Shown here piece after piece: positions 26,375-36,000 of a DNA stretch of 64,000 bases. The notes beneath the pieces are model-generated. The model saw only the letters and a list, made by a program, of their open reading frames with translations, was not told the DNA's origin and ran no database searches. The stretch lies in assembly GCA_964352625.1 (NCBI GenBank), contig CAYGSD010000003.1:248001-312000 (forward strand). The letters are read 5' to 3'. The stretch's first letter is position 1, and every line of letters begins with the position of its first letter. The stretch comes from JAAEPI01 sp964352625. Lineage in GTDB: Bacteria > Bacteroidota > Bacteroidia > Cytophagales > Cyclobacteriaceae. A program made the translations under genes and the position numbers.

Positions 26375-27313
26375 CTTCACCACAAAACTTCCTTTACCCA
26401 TCATATAGTCGTCGGTGTATACCTCCACGGTGTGTTTGCCCAAATCGTATTCACTTCCTTTATTATAAAGAAGGGTCACTTGCTGACTATTTCTGTCATA
26501 AAGAACTTCTTTCTTGGCAGTATAGAACATCTCACGACCTTCAAAGTTGAATGAACCAGACCCTCGTGTAACATCGAAGAGCACATTGTTGTCTGGTGCA
26601 ATCACACGAATCAAAAGCTCCTTGCCTTCAATAGGCGCAACCTTATTTTCACTTATTGTAAACTCTATCTTAATGTTTTCAATGTGTCTGTTTCGGAATT
26701 CCGTTTCACGCTCTTTGCCATTACTATTCACTGCGAAAATTTTCATGCCAGTCACTTTCAGCTGAGAAGCAATGGCTACTTGCTCAGAAAGCTCGTTTCT
26801 GTTTTGAGCGAGCGTGCTGATTGAATCAGATAATTGATTCTTTTCTGTTTTCAAGGTTGTGTTCTCCGTCAGGAGCACTTCGTTCTGCTTTTTCAACTGC
26901 ACAATCTCCTGATCCTTCATAATCAACAATTCTTGATAGCCATCTACCTTATCAGCGAGCGAACGGATCATATTTCGATTTGCCTGATTCGTCGTTAGAA
27001 GCTTCTTCTTTTCTTGTTCTAATTCAGCCTTGACAATTAGGAGTGTGTCTATGTTTCCGCCTAATCGTTGTATCTCCAAAATCTGCTTGTCGAGTTCACT
27101 ACCGATGGAATCTAATTGAAGAACAGCCTGATTCAATTCTGCCTGTGTTGTTTTTACTTCCTCTTTAAGGTTCTTGTTCTGAACAAAAAAGAAGATCAAC
27201 ACTATGGCGAGAATTGCTGCGATTCCCAGAAAGATTGGCAATCGGTTTTTGCCTGGTTCTTTTGGTGCGAATTCTTGTAAATTATCTTGATCCTGATTGT
27301 CCTGTGCGTCCAT
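26372..27313 (-). CDS. Membrane-anchored coiled-coil protein, unknown function
   Basis: A 313-residue protein: a short acidic cytoplasmic tail (1-24), one membrane helix (about 25-44, PIFLGIAAILAIVLIFFFVQ), a long heptad-rich coiled coil (about 48-170), and a beta-rich C-terminal domain (about 185-313) that is presumably periplasmic. Similar Bacteroidota proteins are sometimes mislabelled as chromosome-partition proteins; there is no ATPase motif here. A good -7 promoter box lies 26 nt upstream. Unrecognised beyond this architecture. Confidence 0.75.
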   Translation of the reverse strand: MDAQDNQDQDNLQEFAPKEPGKNRLPIFLGIAAILAIVLIFFFVQNKNLKEEVKTTQAELNQAVLQLDSIGSELDKQILEIQRLGGNIDTLLIVKAELEQEKKKLLTTNQANRNMIRSLADKVDGYQELLIMKDQEIVQLKKQNEVLLTENTTLKTEKNQLSDSISTLAQNRNELSEQVAIASQLKVTGMKIFAVNSNGKERETEFRNRHIENIKIEFTISENKVAPIEGKELLIRVIAPDNNVLFDVTRGSGSFNFEGREMFYTAKKEVLYDRNSQQVTLLYNKGSEYDLGKHTVEVYTDDYMMGKGSFVVK

Positions 27314-27339
27314 TTTAAACGATTTTGAATTTATGACTG

Positions 27340-27347
27340 CAAAAGTA
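27340..27347 (-). promoter_or_regulatory. Putative Bacteroidota -7 promoter box for the coiled-coil gene
   Basis: On the minus strand the box is TACTTTTG, matching TAnnTTTG, 26 nt before the ATG at 27313. It suggests the gene has its own promoter although the methyltransferase gene upstream runs in the same direction. Confidence 0.45.
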
Positions 27348-27352
27348 GCAGA

Positions 27353-28114
27353 TTAGAACCTCAACGTGAAGTGTTGCTTAACTATTGGATGATTTGGAAA
27401 AATTAGTCCTGCTTGGAAAATGTCGATAGTCAATGAATACTTTTCATTCTCAACGATTGAAGTCCAGGCGTTTTTCATATCCTCTGACCAGTATATATCG
27501 TGTAGTACTACGCATTTAACATTTGGATAATGTTCAACGATAGTTTCCAGTGTGTTTTGGATGATTTCACCACGATGATCGGCATCAACGAAAACCAGGT
27601 CAGGCTGATGCCGAACAAGTTCCTGCTTGAGGCATTCATGAACGTTCCCTGTTATGACTTGTACTTTAGCTTCTGAGTCGATTGTTTTTTTGGCCAATCT
27701 TGCAATTATTTCAGAACCCTCTATTGTAATCACTTTCTTTACTGATTCGCTCTTGGACAGGTAGAGTGCATTGATTCCCAGTGATGTTCCTGTTTCCAAT
27801 ACGGTCTCTATTTGCAAATAGTCACATAGTAATCTGAGGAAATTGGAAAATCTAGGGGTGCTCAGGGAGGTACTAGCCACATGCCCGACTGTAGATCTTT
27901 TTACTCGTCCAGTTTTGAAATCCACCACATTTATTGACTGATCATTCGATTTTAGTTGCTGCCGAATCAATTCAACTTCTTGTAACTTTTTACGAGAGGG
28001 TTTTATTACCTTATTAAAAAGATCAAATAGAAATGGAGAGTGAAGGCTATGTGGCCCAACCGCTCGAAACCAATAGGCTACAAACTGGCTCGCCGTGAAA
28101 AGGGGGGAGGACAA
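27353..28114 (-). CDS. SAM-dependent O-methyltransferase-like protein
   Basis: A 253-residue class I methyltransferase. Motif I is LETGTSLGINALYLS (about 115-130), followed by the acidic loop ITIEGSEIIA and motif DLVFVDADHRG (about 178-188), as in the Methyltransf_24/caffeoyl-CoA OMT-like group. The N-terminal HSLHSPFLFDLFN block is typical of a Bacteroidota subfamily. The start is TTG at 28114, three bases after the apaG stop, since no ATG precedes the conserved region. Substrate unknown; probably co-transcribed with apaG. Confidence 0.82.
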   Translation of the reverse strand: MSSPLFTASQFVAYWFRAVGPHSLHSPFLFDLFNKVIKPSRKKLQEVELIRQQLKSNDQSINVVDFKTGRVKRSTVGHVASTSLSTPRFSNFLRLLCDYLQIETVLETGTSLGINALYLSKSESVKKVITIEGSEIIARLAKKTIDSEAKVQVITGNVHECLKQELVRHQPDLVFVDADHRGEIIQNTLETIVEHYPNVKCVVLHDIYWSEDMKNAWTSIVENEKYSLTIDIFQAGLIFPNHPIVKQHFTLRF

Positions 28115-28117
28115 TTT

Positions 28118-28504
28118 TTAGTTCAGTTTGAAAGGAACAACCATCGTGAATGCCGGAATGCTCACATTGAATACTTTGCCATCCATGACTCGCTCCATGG
28201 TGTAGAAACCTGACATTCGACCAAGACCGGATTTAAGGTTGCATCCAGAAACGTACTGATGAATCTCTCCTGGCTCCAAAATTGGCTGCTTTCCAACAAC
28301 TCCGTCTCCGTCAACTTCGCGTTTGGGATGCGTAGTATCTCGGATATCCCAGTGTCTGGCCACTAGCTTCACTGTATGATCACTGATGTTCTCAATGGTG
28401 ATGCGGTACGTAAAGACAAAATGATACTGTGCAGGAGAGGAGTATTCTGGCATGTACTCCGTCTCTACCGTTACTTTTACACCCTTGGTAGTTGCAGTAA
28501 TCAT
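28118..28504 (-). CDS. apaG: ApaG domain protein (DUF525)
   Basis: A 128-residue fibronectin-III-like ApaG protein. The characteristic GLGRMSGFYTME (about residues 94-105) and the segment TLKLVARHWDI-like HTVKLVARHWDIRD are present. ApaG binds phosphate-containing ligands in other bacteria; its role is not settled. The start ATG at 28504 gives MITATTKGV. It is 78 bp from the divergent ung gene and 3 bp before the TTG-started methyltransferase. Confidence 0.92.
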   Translation of the reverse strand: MITATTKGVKVTVETEYMPEYSSPAQYHFVFTYRITIENISDHTVKLVARHWDIRDTTHPKREVDGDGVVGKQPILEPGEIHQYVSGCNLKSGLGRMSGFYTMERVMDGKVFNVSIPAFTMVVPFKLN

Positions 28505-28582
28505 TTGCTAGCAATATAGAGTTCTCACATTAAAATGCTAAAACAAAAAGCAAGATTTTACATTTTTTAATAACCTTGACAA

Positions 28583-29236
28583 ATGAACGTAAATATCGAG
28601 GAAGGGTGGAAGCAGAGGTTAATGCGTGAGTTTGAAACGCCTTATTTCAAGTCCCTCATTGAATTTGTAAAATCCGAATACCAAACCAAAACGATTTACC
28701 CGTCAGGTAAGCTCATCTTCAATGCCTTTGATTCGTGCGCCTTTGATCAGGTCAAAGTGGTTATTCTTGGACAAGATCCCTACCACGGTTCGGGGCAGGC
28801 GCACGGCCTTTGCTTTTCCGTTCCAGATGGAGTGCAGGTCCCGCCTTCTTTGGTAAATATTTATAAAGAAATACAATCAGATATGGGCATTGCGCCTCCG
28901 AAAAGTGGAAACCTGGAAAGGTGGGCAAGGCAAGGTGTGCTACTGCTAAACGCAACACTTACGGTGAGGGCGCATCAGGTGGGTTCTCATCAAGGGAAAG
29001 GTTGGGAGGAGTTTACCGATGCTGCCATAAAAGCTCTCGCTGAAGAAAGGAAAGGGTTGGTTTTTATGCTTTGGGGGGCTTATGCGCAAAAGAAGGGAGC
29101 CTTCATTGACTCAAATAAGCATCTTGTTTTAAAGGCACCACATCCTTCACCGCTCTCAGCTCATCGTGGGTTTCTTGGGTGCGGTCATTTTAGTAAGGCC
29201 AATGAGTATTTAGGGGATAGTAAAATCATTTGGTAA
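28583..29236 (+). CDS. ung: Uracil-DNA glycosylase
   Basis: Family 1 UDG removing uracil from DNA in base-excision repair. Water-activating motif GQDPYHG (residues 63-69, Asp65 catalytic) and the minor-groove loop HPSPLSAHRGF (His187) are present, as are the Pro-rich PPSLVNIYKE and LLNATLTV. Length 217 is normal. Stop TAA at 29234-29236. Confidence 0.97.
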   Translation: MNVNIEEGWKQRLMREFETPYFKSLIEFVKSEYQTKTIYPSGKLIFNAFDSCAFDQVKVVILGQDPYHGSGQAHGLCFSVPDGVQVPPSLVNIYKEIQSDMGIAPPKSGNLERWARQGVLLLNATLTVRAHQVGSHQGKGWEEFTDAAIKALAEERKGLVFMLWGAYAQKKGAFIDSNKHLVLKAPHPSPLSAHRGFLGCGHFSKANEYLGDSKIIW

Positions 29237-29264
29237 TGGGTGTTCATCATCAGTATCAACCTGA

Positions 29265-29426
29265 TTGGGAAACAATCCGGGCCCAGGATGCTGGATTGCC
29301 GGTTTCTTGTTTTTTAATTTAGGCTGGCTGGCATACATGTGGGCTGAGTGTAATTGGACTGACTTAACGCTGCTAATCCTAACAGATATAATCACCATTA
29401 TTGGCGTAATTATAGGATGGTTTTGA
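29265..29426 (+). CDS. Possible small two-helix membrane protein
   Basis: A 53-residue frame starting at TTG 29265 (an internal ATG lies at 29337). The peptide has two hydrophobic stretches, WIAGFLFFNLGWLAYMWA (about 9-26) and TLLILTDIITIIGVIIGWF (about 35-53), separated by a short polar turn. The hydrophobic pattern is more ordered than expected for random sequence, but there is no ATG at the start, and a separate short frame beginning at 29236 runs into it. It could be a decayed or frameshifted small gene. Confidence 0.3.
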   Translation: MGNNPGPGCWIAGFLFFNLGWLAYMWAECNWTDLTLLILTDIITIIGVIIGWF

Positions 29427-29495
29427 ACAAAAAGGATGACGAAAGGCGCTAAAGAAAATTGCACTATATTTCTAAATAATTTAATTATTTAGCGA

Positions 29496-29618
29496 ATGGC
29501 TTATCATCAATTTATGCCTCCCTCTGAGGAAAATAGTTACCTAAAGGGTGGGTGTCTTTACCTACTTTTAATCTCGGGAGTGATCCTCGGAATCTCCCTT
29601 TTGGCCAGTCTTGGGTAG
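29496..29618 (+). CDS. Possible 40-residue membrane peptide
   Basis: ATG at 29496 and TAG at 29616. The 40-residue peptide has a polar N-terminus (MAYHQFMPPSEENSYLKGG) followed by one membrane helix (CLYLLLISGVILGISLLASLG). The layout is that of a small single-pass protein. No family recognised and the upstream sequence is AT-rich without a clear promoter. Confidence 0.4.
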   Translation: MAYHQFMPPSEENSYLKGGCLYLLLISGVILGISLLASLG

Positions 29619-29757
29619 ACTCATAACCTCTTAATTATCAATTGATAATAATGCTAGAATTAACTAATTAGATATTTCCTTTTTCTCTCGAAAATTTTTA
29701 TATAATTTGAGGACTTAAGCGAAATTGAAATCATGGAATTAGAAAGAGATTAAGTAG

Positions 29758-30489
29758 ATGAACAATACCAGCACAACTCTCACCACACACTCACTGGCAT
29801 TATCAAATCGTACCACCCCAACAGCTAAGCCTCCCAAATCGGCTTTAACCAAAGAAGCTTCCGTGGCTTCTGCGCTTTCAAAAACACTGAGAGAGAGTTT
29901 GACACCTGAAATGTCCAACCTTTGCGAAAGTTACTTATCTACAAAACTGACAGGTAAGCTGAGAGGTCTAGCCAAGCATTCTGATGGAAAATCAGGTATG
30001 CGCTCGTTTGAGCTTACCAAATACGGTAAGAACCTCAACGGCTTCAACTTCAACTCAGAAGCCCCATTCAAGAAAACGTTTTTAGCAAAATACCATGTTC
30101 AGCCTGGTTCAAGAAGAGGTCAGGTGATTCTTCATTTTCCTTCTTTCGTTCCTAGTAAGGATTTGAAAGCGCCTAATGAGGCTACTAATTTCAAAATCTG
30201 CGGACGTCTTGTTGCTCTTTCAGATTATAACTACGACGCATCTGATCGTTCTTTTCATCCGGTCAGAAATGAATTCAATGGAAGGTACGCCTCATTCGAT
30301 AGTGGTATGTTGCCATTATTGAAGATGCCTGTTGACCCAATTACGACCCAATTAAGTATTGATCAAAAGGAGCTGCCGGAAGGGACGTCTATGTTCCTAC
30401 TCTTGTCAGTTAGTTTTTATCAATATGACAGTGGCAGGTTTAAGCATATAAGCAAGGACAGTGCGCTGCACGTGGAGTCGGTTCTCTGA
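29758..30489 (+). CDS. Hypothetical protein, unrecognised
   Basis: A 243-residue protein without signal peptide or membrane helix. The first ~45 residues are Ser/Thr-rich and probably disordered. Residues about 60-240 look like an all-beta domain, with segments such as GQVILHFPSFVP and KICGRLVALSDYNYD. No catalytic motif is visible. Codon use looks like the neighbours. It stands alone after a gene-poor stretch, 34 bp upstream of the TPR gene in the same direction. Confidence 0.7.
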   Translation: MNNTSTTLTTHSLALSNRTTPTAKPPKSALTKEASVASALSKTLRESLTPEMSNLCESYLSTKLTGKLRGLAKHSDGKSGMRSFELTKYGKNLNGFNFNSEAPFKKTFLAKYHVQPGSRRGQVILHFPSFVPSKDLKAPNEATNFKICGRLVALSDYNYDASDRSFHPVRNEFNGRYASFDSGMLPLLKMPVDPITTQLSIDQKELPEGTSMFLLLSVSFYQYDSGRFKHISKDSALHVESVL

Positions 30490-30523
30490 TATCTATTTGC
30501 GTTCATTTTGCGTACAAACGAAA

Positions 30524-31681
30524 ATGCGCCACTTCCTTTACTTAATCATAATTGTCCTTGCTAATAGCCTGCTAGCTCAAGACTATTACCATAAAGCCGA
30601 AAAGCTATTCTTTGATAGCAATCACAAACAAGCGCTTGAGGCGATCAATCAGGAAATTCAAAATACTCCTGAACCGCAGGACTATCTCTTAAGAGCATTG
30701 ATTCATGAATCATTGGGGTTCTTTTCCAATGCCAACGAGGATTTTGTACAAGCCATACGTCTTGACGAAGAATTTTACGAGGCATACTTTCATTTTGCTG
30801 AATTCCTGAGCAACACTAATGATTTTGAAAAGGCAATTGCTAGTTTGACGCTATTGCTGAATAAAATTGATCAAGGTGAAACGAAGGGTGTCTTTTTCAA
30901 GATTGATCAGAATGGTCTTGAAGCAACTAGTGTGACTGCTCTTAGTGGTATGAAGTCTGAGATTCTGACAAATCGATCAATTGCTTACCAACAGCTAGGC
31001 ATGTTTGATTTGTCACTGTTAGACATAAATCATGCATTGAACATTGATGAAACTGCTGGTCGGTTGGTCAATCGATCATTTTTGTTTTCTGAGTTGAACC
31101 AAAATGAAAAAGCACTTAAGGATTTGAAGCAAGCAGTTTCTATTGCTCCAGACAATGCGCTTGCATGGTATAATCTATTTCTACTTGATCGATCGACTGA
31201 AATACCAACTACCTTAGATGGTATAGACGAGTTTGGTCCTATGCTTTCATTGAAGGGTGTTGAAGCCATGGAATTAGGTGATACCGGAAAAGCCGCCGAA
31301 TTGTTTGAGCAGGCTTTGGTGCTCACTCCGAATGATGCAAGTCTGCTGTTAAATTCTGGCAGACTTGATTTTAAAAATCAGCAATTCGCATCCGCTCGGC
31401 AGAAATTTGAAAGCGCTTTGAAAAATGATTCATCGAAGAAAGAAGCGATATATCTACTTGGAAATGCGCTATTCGGCCAAGGTGATTTCGAGCAGGCATT
31501 GGAAAAATATTCTGCTTATCTGAAAGTAGACCCAACGTCAGGAGATGTTTGGTTCAACTCAGGAATGGCTTATTTAGAGCTAAATGATGCTGAAAATGCA
31601 TGTATGTGTCTGGAGCGAGCGAGTGATTTCGGCATGAAAAGGGCTGAGACCTTTCGCTCAGAGTACTGCACCAATGAGTAG
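30524..31681 (+). CDS. TPR-repeat protein, exported
   Basis: A 385-residue protein with a signal peptide (MRHFLYLIIIVLANSLLAQ) and about eight to nine tetratricopeptide units over residues 20-370. The C-terminal units are the most regular (AIYLLGNALFGQGDFEQALEKYSAYLKVDP). I use ATG 30524; the in-frame extension upstream (to 30461) overlaps the preceding gene and would hide the signal peptide. Likely a periplasmic scaffold. The ACMSD gene starts 17 bp after its stop. Confidence 0.85.
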   Translation: MRHFLYLIIIVLANSLLAQDYYHKAEKLFFDSNHKQALEAINQEIQNTPEPQDYLLRALIHESLGFFSNANEDFVQAIRLDEEFYEAYFHFAEFLSNTNDFEKAIASLTLLLNKIDQGETKGVFFKIDQNGLEATSVTALSGMKSEILTNRSIAYQQLGMFDLSLLDINHALNIDETAGRLVNRSFLFSELNQNEKALKDLKQAVSIAPDNALAWYNLFLLDRSTEIPTTLDGIDEFGPMLSLKGVEAMELGDTGKAAELFEQALVLTPNDASLLLNSGRLDFKNQQFASARQKFESALKNDSSKKEAIYLLGNALFGQGDFEQALEKYSAYLKVDPTSGDVWFNSGMAYLELNDAENACMCLERASDFGMKRAETFRSEYCTNE

Positions 31682-31686
31682 TTTGG

Positions 31687-31694
31687 TATCTTTG
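31687..31694 (+). promoter_or_regulatory. Putative -7 promoter box just before ACMSD
   Basis: TATCTTTG matches TAnnTTTG exactly and ends only 4 nt before the ATG at 31699. If used, the transcript would be leaderless or nearly so. No -33 element at the standard distance was found, so this may be coincidental. Confidence 0.3.
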
Positions 31695-31698
31695 TAGC

Positions 31699-32751
31699 AT
31701 GGCAACTACCCAAGGTTTGAAGATCGATATGCACACGCATATCATTCCTGAGAAGCTCCCCAACTTCGCTGATAAATTCGGTTACGGCGATTTCATTCAT
31801 CTACTTCACCATCGACAGGGGTATGCCCGAATGATGAAGGGTGATAAATTCTTCAGGGAAATTAGAGACAATTGCTGGGACCCAAAAATTCGCATTGAAG
31901 AGTACAACAACTTCAATGTTGATCTGCAAGTTGTGTGTACCATACCTGTGATGTTCAGCTACTGGGCCGATGCAGAGGATTGCCTTGATTTATCAAAATT
32001 TCTGAATGACGATATTGCCGAGACGGTTCAGAAATACCCCAAGCATTATCTGGGGTTGGGTACTGTGCCCATGCAAGACCCGGAGCTGGCTATTAAGGAA
32101 TTAGAGCGGCTGAAAGAACTGGGTTTTCCTGGAATTCAGATTGGCTCGAACATCAACAATCACAACCTCAGCAAGCCTCGTTTCTTTGAATTTTGGCAAG
32201 CATGTGAAGACCTAGGAATGGCGGTGATGATTCACCCTTGGGAAATGATGGGACGAGAGTACATGGAAAAATACTGGCTCCCATGGCTGGTGGGAATGCC
32301 TGCCGAAACGACCAGAGCAGTTACATCGATGATTTTTGGAGGCGTGTTTGAGCGATACAAAAAGCTCAGAGTCTGCTTTTCACACGCAGGAGGAAGCTTC
32401 CTTTCTACTATAGGCAGAATCGAGCATGGCTTTAACTGCCGACCTGATTTGGTGGCTGTGCACAATGATGTCAACCCACGCGGGTACCTTGGCAAATTTT
32501 GGATTGACAGTATCACGCATGATGCCAAGTACTTGAATTACTGTATCGATATGATCGGGTCGGATAAAATCTGCTTAGGGTCTGATTATCCATTTCCACT
32601 TGGCGATTTGGAGATTGGTAAGTTTATAGAAGAAATGGATTTGCCACAGGAAGATGTGGACAATATCATGTATCGGTCTACTCTTGACTGGCTTGGACTG
32701 TCTTCCGAAAAGAACGAAGCACAGTTGAAGAAAATCCTTGAAGAGAAATAG
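31699..32751 (+). CDS. 2-amino-3-carboxymuconate-6-semialdehyde decarboxylase (ACMSD)
   Basis: Metal-dependent amidohydrolase-fold decarboxylase acting on aminocarboxymuconate semialdehyde, diverting the kynurenine pathway from quinolinate toward glutaryl-CoA. The HxH metal site is D-M-H12-T-H14, the third His lies in MIHPWEMMGREYMEKYWLPW, another in CFSHAGGSF, and the catalytic Asp is in LGSDYPFPLG. The RMMKGDKFFRE segment and 350-residue length match ACMSD rather than generic amidohydrolases. It is separated by 18 kb from the tryptophan dioxygenase and glutaryl-CoA dehydrogenase genes. Confidence 0.9.
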   Translation: MATTQGLKIDMHTHIIPEKLPNFADKFGYGDFIHLLHHRQGYARMMKGDKFFREIRDNCWDPKIRIEEYNNFNVDLQVVCTIPVMFSYWADAEDCLDLSKFLNDDIAETVQKYPKHYLGLGTVPMQDPELAIKELERLKELGFPGIQIGSNINNHNLSKPRFFEFWQACEDLGMAVMIHPWEMMGREYMEKYWLPWLVGMPAETTRAVTSMIFGGVFERYKKLRVCFSHAGGSFLSTIGRIEHGFNCRPDLVAVHNDVNPRGYLGKFWIDSITHDAKYLNYCIDMIGSDKICLGSDYPFPLGDLEIGKFIEEMDLPQEDVDNIMYRSTLDWLGLSSEKNEAQLKKILEEK

Positions 32752-32772
32752 GAGGGAAGTAAATCACTCGTC

Positions 32773-32780
32773 TATATTTG
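32773..32780 (+). promoter_or_regulatory. Putative -7 promoter box for tRNA-Arg
   Basis: TATATTTG matches TAnnTTTG and ends 16 nt before the mature tRNA 5' end, a plausible distance for a short 5' leader. No clear -33 element. Confidence 0.5.
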
Positions 32781-32796
32781 CAGCCCTTTGGAACAT

Positions 32797-32870
32797 GCAT
32801 GCGTAGTTCAACTGGATAGAATACCAGATTTCGGCTCTGGGGGTTGAGGGTTCGAATCCTTCCGCGTGCA
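32797..32870 (+). tRNA. tRNA-Arg (anticodon TCG)
   Basis: A 74-nt cloverleaf. Acceptor GCATGCG pairs with CGCGTGC plus discriminator A; D-arm GTTC/GAAT; anticodon stem CCAGA/TCTGG with loop TTTCGGC, anticodon TCG at 32831-32833; T-arm GAGGG/CCTTC with TTCGAAT. The 3' CCA is not encoded, which is normal for this group. A terminator follows immediately. The antisense strand opens a 105-codon frame that is an artefact. Confidence 0.95.
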
Positions 32871-32874
32871 CACC

Positions 32875-32905
32875 AAGCACCTTCATTATTGGAGGTGCTT
32901 TTTTT
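32875..32905 (+). terminator. Intrinsic terminator of tRNA-Arg
   Basis: Stem AGCACCT (32876-32882) / AGGTGCT (32893-32899), 10-nt loop, then a run of seven T (32899-32905). Begins 5 nt after the tRNA. Confidence 0.9.
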
Positions 32906-33018
32906 GTTTAGAGCAGCAACATGATTTCTATTTAGTGAACGGAAAGGCCAACTTGAAGAATCTTGAGTATTTTTAAGGTCACCACGGTCATTCACAACCT
33001 ACTCACGATCACACCGCT

Positions 33019-36000
33019 ATGAGCACTATTTTACTCAAAATCATAATCCGACTATTAGCTATAGTCGCTAAGGAAGATGATGTCACCAAAGAGGAACGAG
33101 ATGAAGTTGAATATTTCCTGAAGGACAATATCAACCCCGAGGCGATTGACTCTTTTATGAAAGAGTTTGATGACTATGTTGCCGAGATTTTAAAGGAGGA
33201 TATTTCCGAAAGTCAGGAAGCCGACCGAGTTCGTGACTTGTGCGCCAAGGTAAATGAAGAATTCACCTATCAGCAAAAGGTGGTTGTCGTGATGGAAGTG
33301 GTGAGCATCATTCTGGCAGATGGCTCCATATCGGATCGTGAGGTCGAATTACTTAAGGCTATTAGCAATGGTTTCAACATTGATAAGAACGTTTTAAAAT
33401 CAATCCATCGCTTTGTGGCAGGGGCATCCCCGAAAGCGCTGGAAAGCTCGGATATCCTTATTCTGAATGGAGATTTGGAATCGCAAAGTGAGCAGGTCAA
33501 TCTGCAAAAGACGTTTAGTGGAACACTGGTTTTTCTACATATTCAGGGCGATTCTGACTGTTACTTCGTAAAATATCTAGGTAAGGAAAACACCTATTTA
33601 AGTGGCTCTCTGCTGAAAATCAACAAACCGAGAGTATTCGCTCAGGGAGGTTCGTTGAGACAATCTGGATACGATCCTATTTATTTCAGCGAGGTGGTCA
33701 ATCAGTTCAATGAGTCAGATACCGACCACCCAATATCTTTCGAGGCACGAAATGTAGACTTCCATTTTCCTAATGGAAAATTGGGGCTGCAAAACATTAA
33801 TGTTCTTGAAAATTCGGGACAACTCATTGCCATCATGGGGTCAAGTGGAGCGGGCAAGTCCACTCTTTGTAATGTCCTCAATGGTATGGAGAAACCCTCG
33901 AAAGGAGAGATTCTAATCAACGGAATAGACATTCATAAGCAGCCAAAGAAAGTGGATGGAATGATTGGATTCGTGCCTCAGGACGATCTGCTGATGGAGG
34001 ACTTGACGTCTTATGACAACCTCAGATTTGCCGCTGAACTTTGCCTGGAACACCTAAGTAGTGCGGACATAGACGAGATCGTTCTGAAGACCTTAAGTAG
34101 TCTGGGACTTTCAGAAATCAAGGATTTGAAAGTTGGGTCTCCTTTGTCCAAGACCATAAGTGGTGGCCAGAGAAAGAGGCTAAATATTGGCTTGGAGTTG
34201 CTCCGCGAGCCTTCTGTACTTTTCGTCGATGAGCCGACCTCCGGTTTGTCATCGAGAGATGCGGAGAACATTATGGATTTGCTCAAGGAGCTGACACTCA
34301 GAGGCAAACTCATTTTCGTCGTTATCCATCAGCCATCTTCTCAGATTTTCAAGATGTTTGACAAGTTGATCATTATGGATGTGGGCGGATATCAGATTTA
34401 TTATGACAATCCCCTTGATGGAGTAACCTACTTCACCGAACTAATCGACTTGATAAGTGGAGAGCCGGGGGAATGTGTAGAATGCGGAAATGTAAACACA
34501 GAGCAGATTTTTAATATCATTGAAACGAAAGTGGTCAATGAATACGGACACACCACCAATCAGCGAAAAGTCAGTCCGCAGCAGTGGCATAGTCATTACC
34601 TTGATCGCAGCAATGGCACAAATAACTTCAAGCCTGTTGATGATGTTCCTGAGTCCACACTACACCGCCCTAATAAACTCAAACAGCTTCAGGTCTTCAT
34701 TCAAAGAGACGTGCTCTCTAAGCTGAGCAACAAGCAATACCTCGCCATTAACCTGTTCGAAGCGCCAATCTTGGCATTCATTCTCGCCTACATTTTAAGG
34801 TACAGCGAGCCTGGATCGGATTATACCTATTCGGGCAATTTGAACCTCCCGGCCTATTTATTCATGAGCATCATAGTGGCGCTGTTCATGGGGCTTACCG
34901 TAAGTGCTGAAGAAATAGTAAAGGATAGAAAAATCCTGAAACGGGAAGAATTTCTGAACCTGAGCAGAAGCAGCTACCTTTTTTCCAAGATTGTCATCTT
35001 GTTTTCAATTTCTGCTGTTCAGACCCTTCTGTTCGTTTTGGTTGGGAACTACATCCTAGAAATCAAGGGAATGTTCCTGATGAACTGGGCCATCCTTTTT
35101 TCTGCTTCCTGCTTAGCCAACATTGTCGGGCTGAACATTTCTGCATCCTTCGACAAGGCCATTACTATTTACATTTTGATACCGATCCTACTCATCCCTC
35201 AATTAATTCTAAGTGGAGTCGTAGTGCAGTTTGATAAGCTGAATCCAAATATCACCAGTTACAATCACGTTCCGGCCATTGGCGATATGATGGCTTCACG
35301 ATGGGGATTTGAAGCTGCGATGGTTACTCTTTTTAAGGAGAATAAATTCGAAAAGCAATTTTATGATCTTGATAAGCAAATAGGAGAGGCGGAATACAAG
35401 AAGCGGTATTACATCCCCACGATAGAGGGGAAAGTAAATTTATTGACAGATTCCAGCATTGATGATAAAGTCAGGGCAGAAGCATTGGCTCTCGTCCGAA
35501 ATGAAATAGAAAGCGAGCTTAGAATTATTGGGATGGACAAATTCCCCGAGTTCAATCAGTTGTCAGGGCAGCTATCTCCTGAAATCAAGGAACAGACAGA
35601 GCGATTCTTGGCCACCTTGAAGTCAATGTACTCTAATCGCTACAACTCGGCCATGAAGGAGAAGGAGAAGTTGGTGTCGGAGATGCTCTCAACGGACGAG
35701 GGTAAAGAGCGCTATTTTGAGTTGCAAGAAAAGTATGCCAATGAGGCCATTGAAGATATTGTGACTGGCAAGCTCGGTACGGATAGAATTCAGGAAGTGA
35801 ACAATCGTTTGGTGCAGAAGAATAATCTCATTTATAAAAGTCCAAACCCGACCCACGCATTGGATTTTCAAGAACAATTTTTCACGCCAACTAAACATTT
35901 TCTTGGATTCACCTTTGACACATTTTACTTCAACATCGCATTCATCTGGTTCTATTGTGTTCTTTTTATGATCACCCTCTATTTTGATGTTCTGAAAAAA

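Larger units (their letters stand above)
29237..29757. other. Gene-poor 520-bp stretch between ung and the next sizeable gene
   Basis: No long conserved gene is visible. Two short plus-strand frames encoding hydrophobic peptides (29265-29426 and 29496-29618) are listed separately. The last ~130 bp (29630-29757) are very AT-rich and probably hold the promoter of the 29758 gene; TATAATTTG at 29701-29709 is close to, but one base off, the Bacteroidota -7 box. Confidence 0.6.

Noticed and set aside
29210..29464. 84-codon minus-strand frame over the ung 3' end and the gap
   Set aside because: Overlaps the end of ung and mirrors the hydrophobic plus-strand frame; no start signal or family, so treated as a shadow.
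32678..32995. 105-codon minus-strand frame antisense to the tRNA and its terminator
   Set aside because: It is the reverse reading of tRNA-Arg (the RGRIRTLNPQSRNLV type of spurious tRNA-antisense peptide) with parts of the ACMSD 3' end; no gene.
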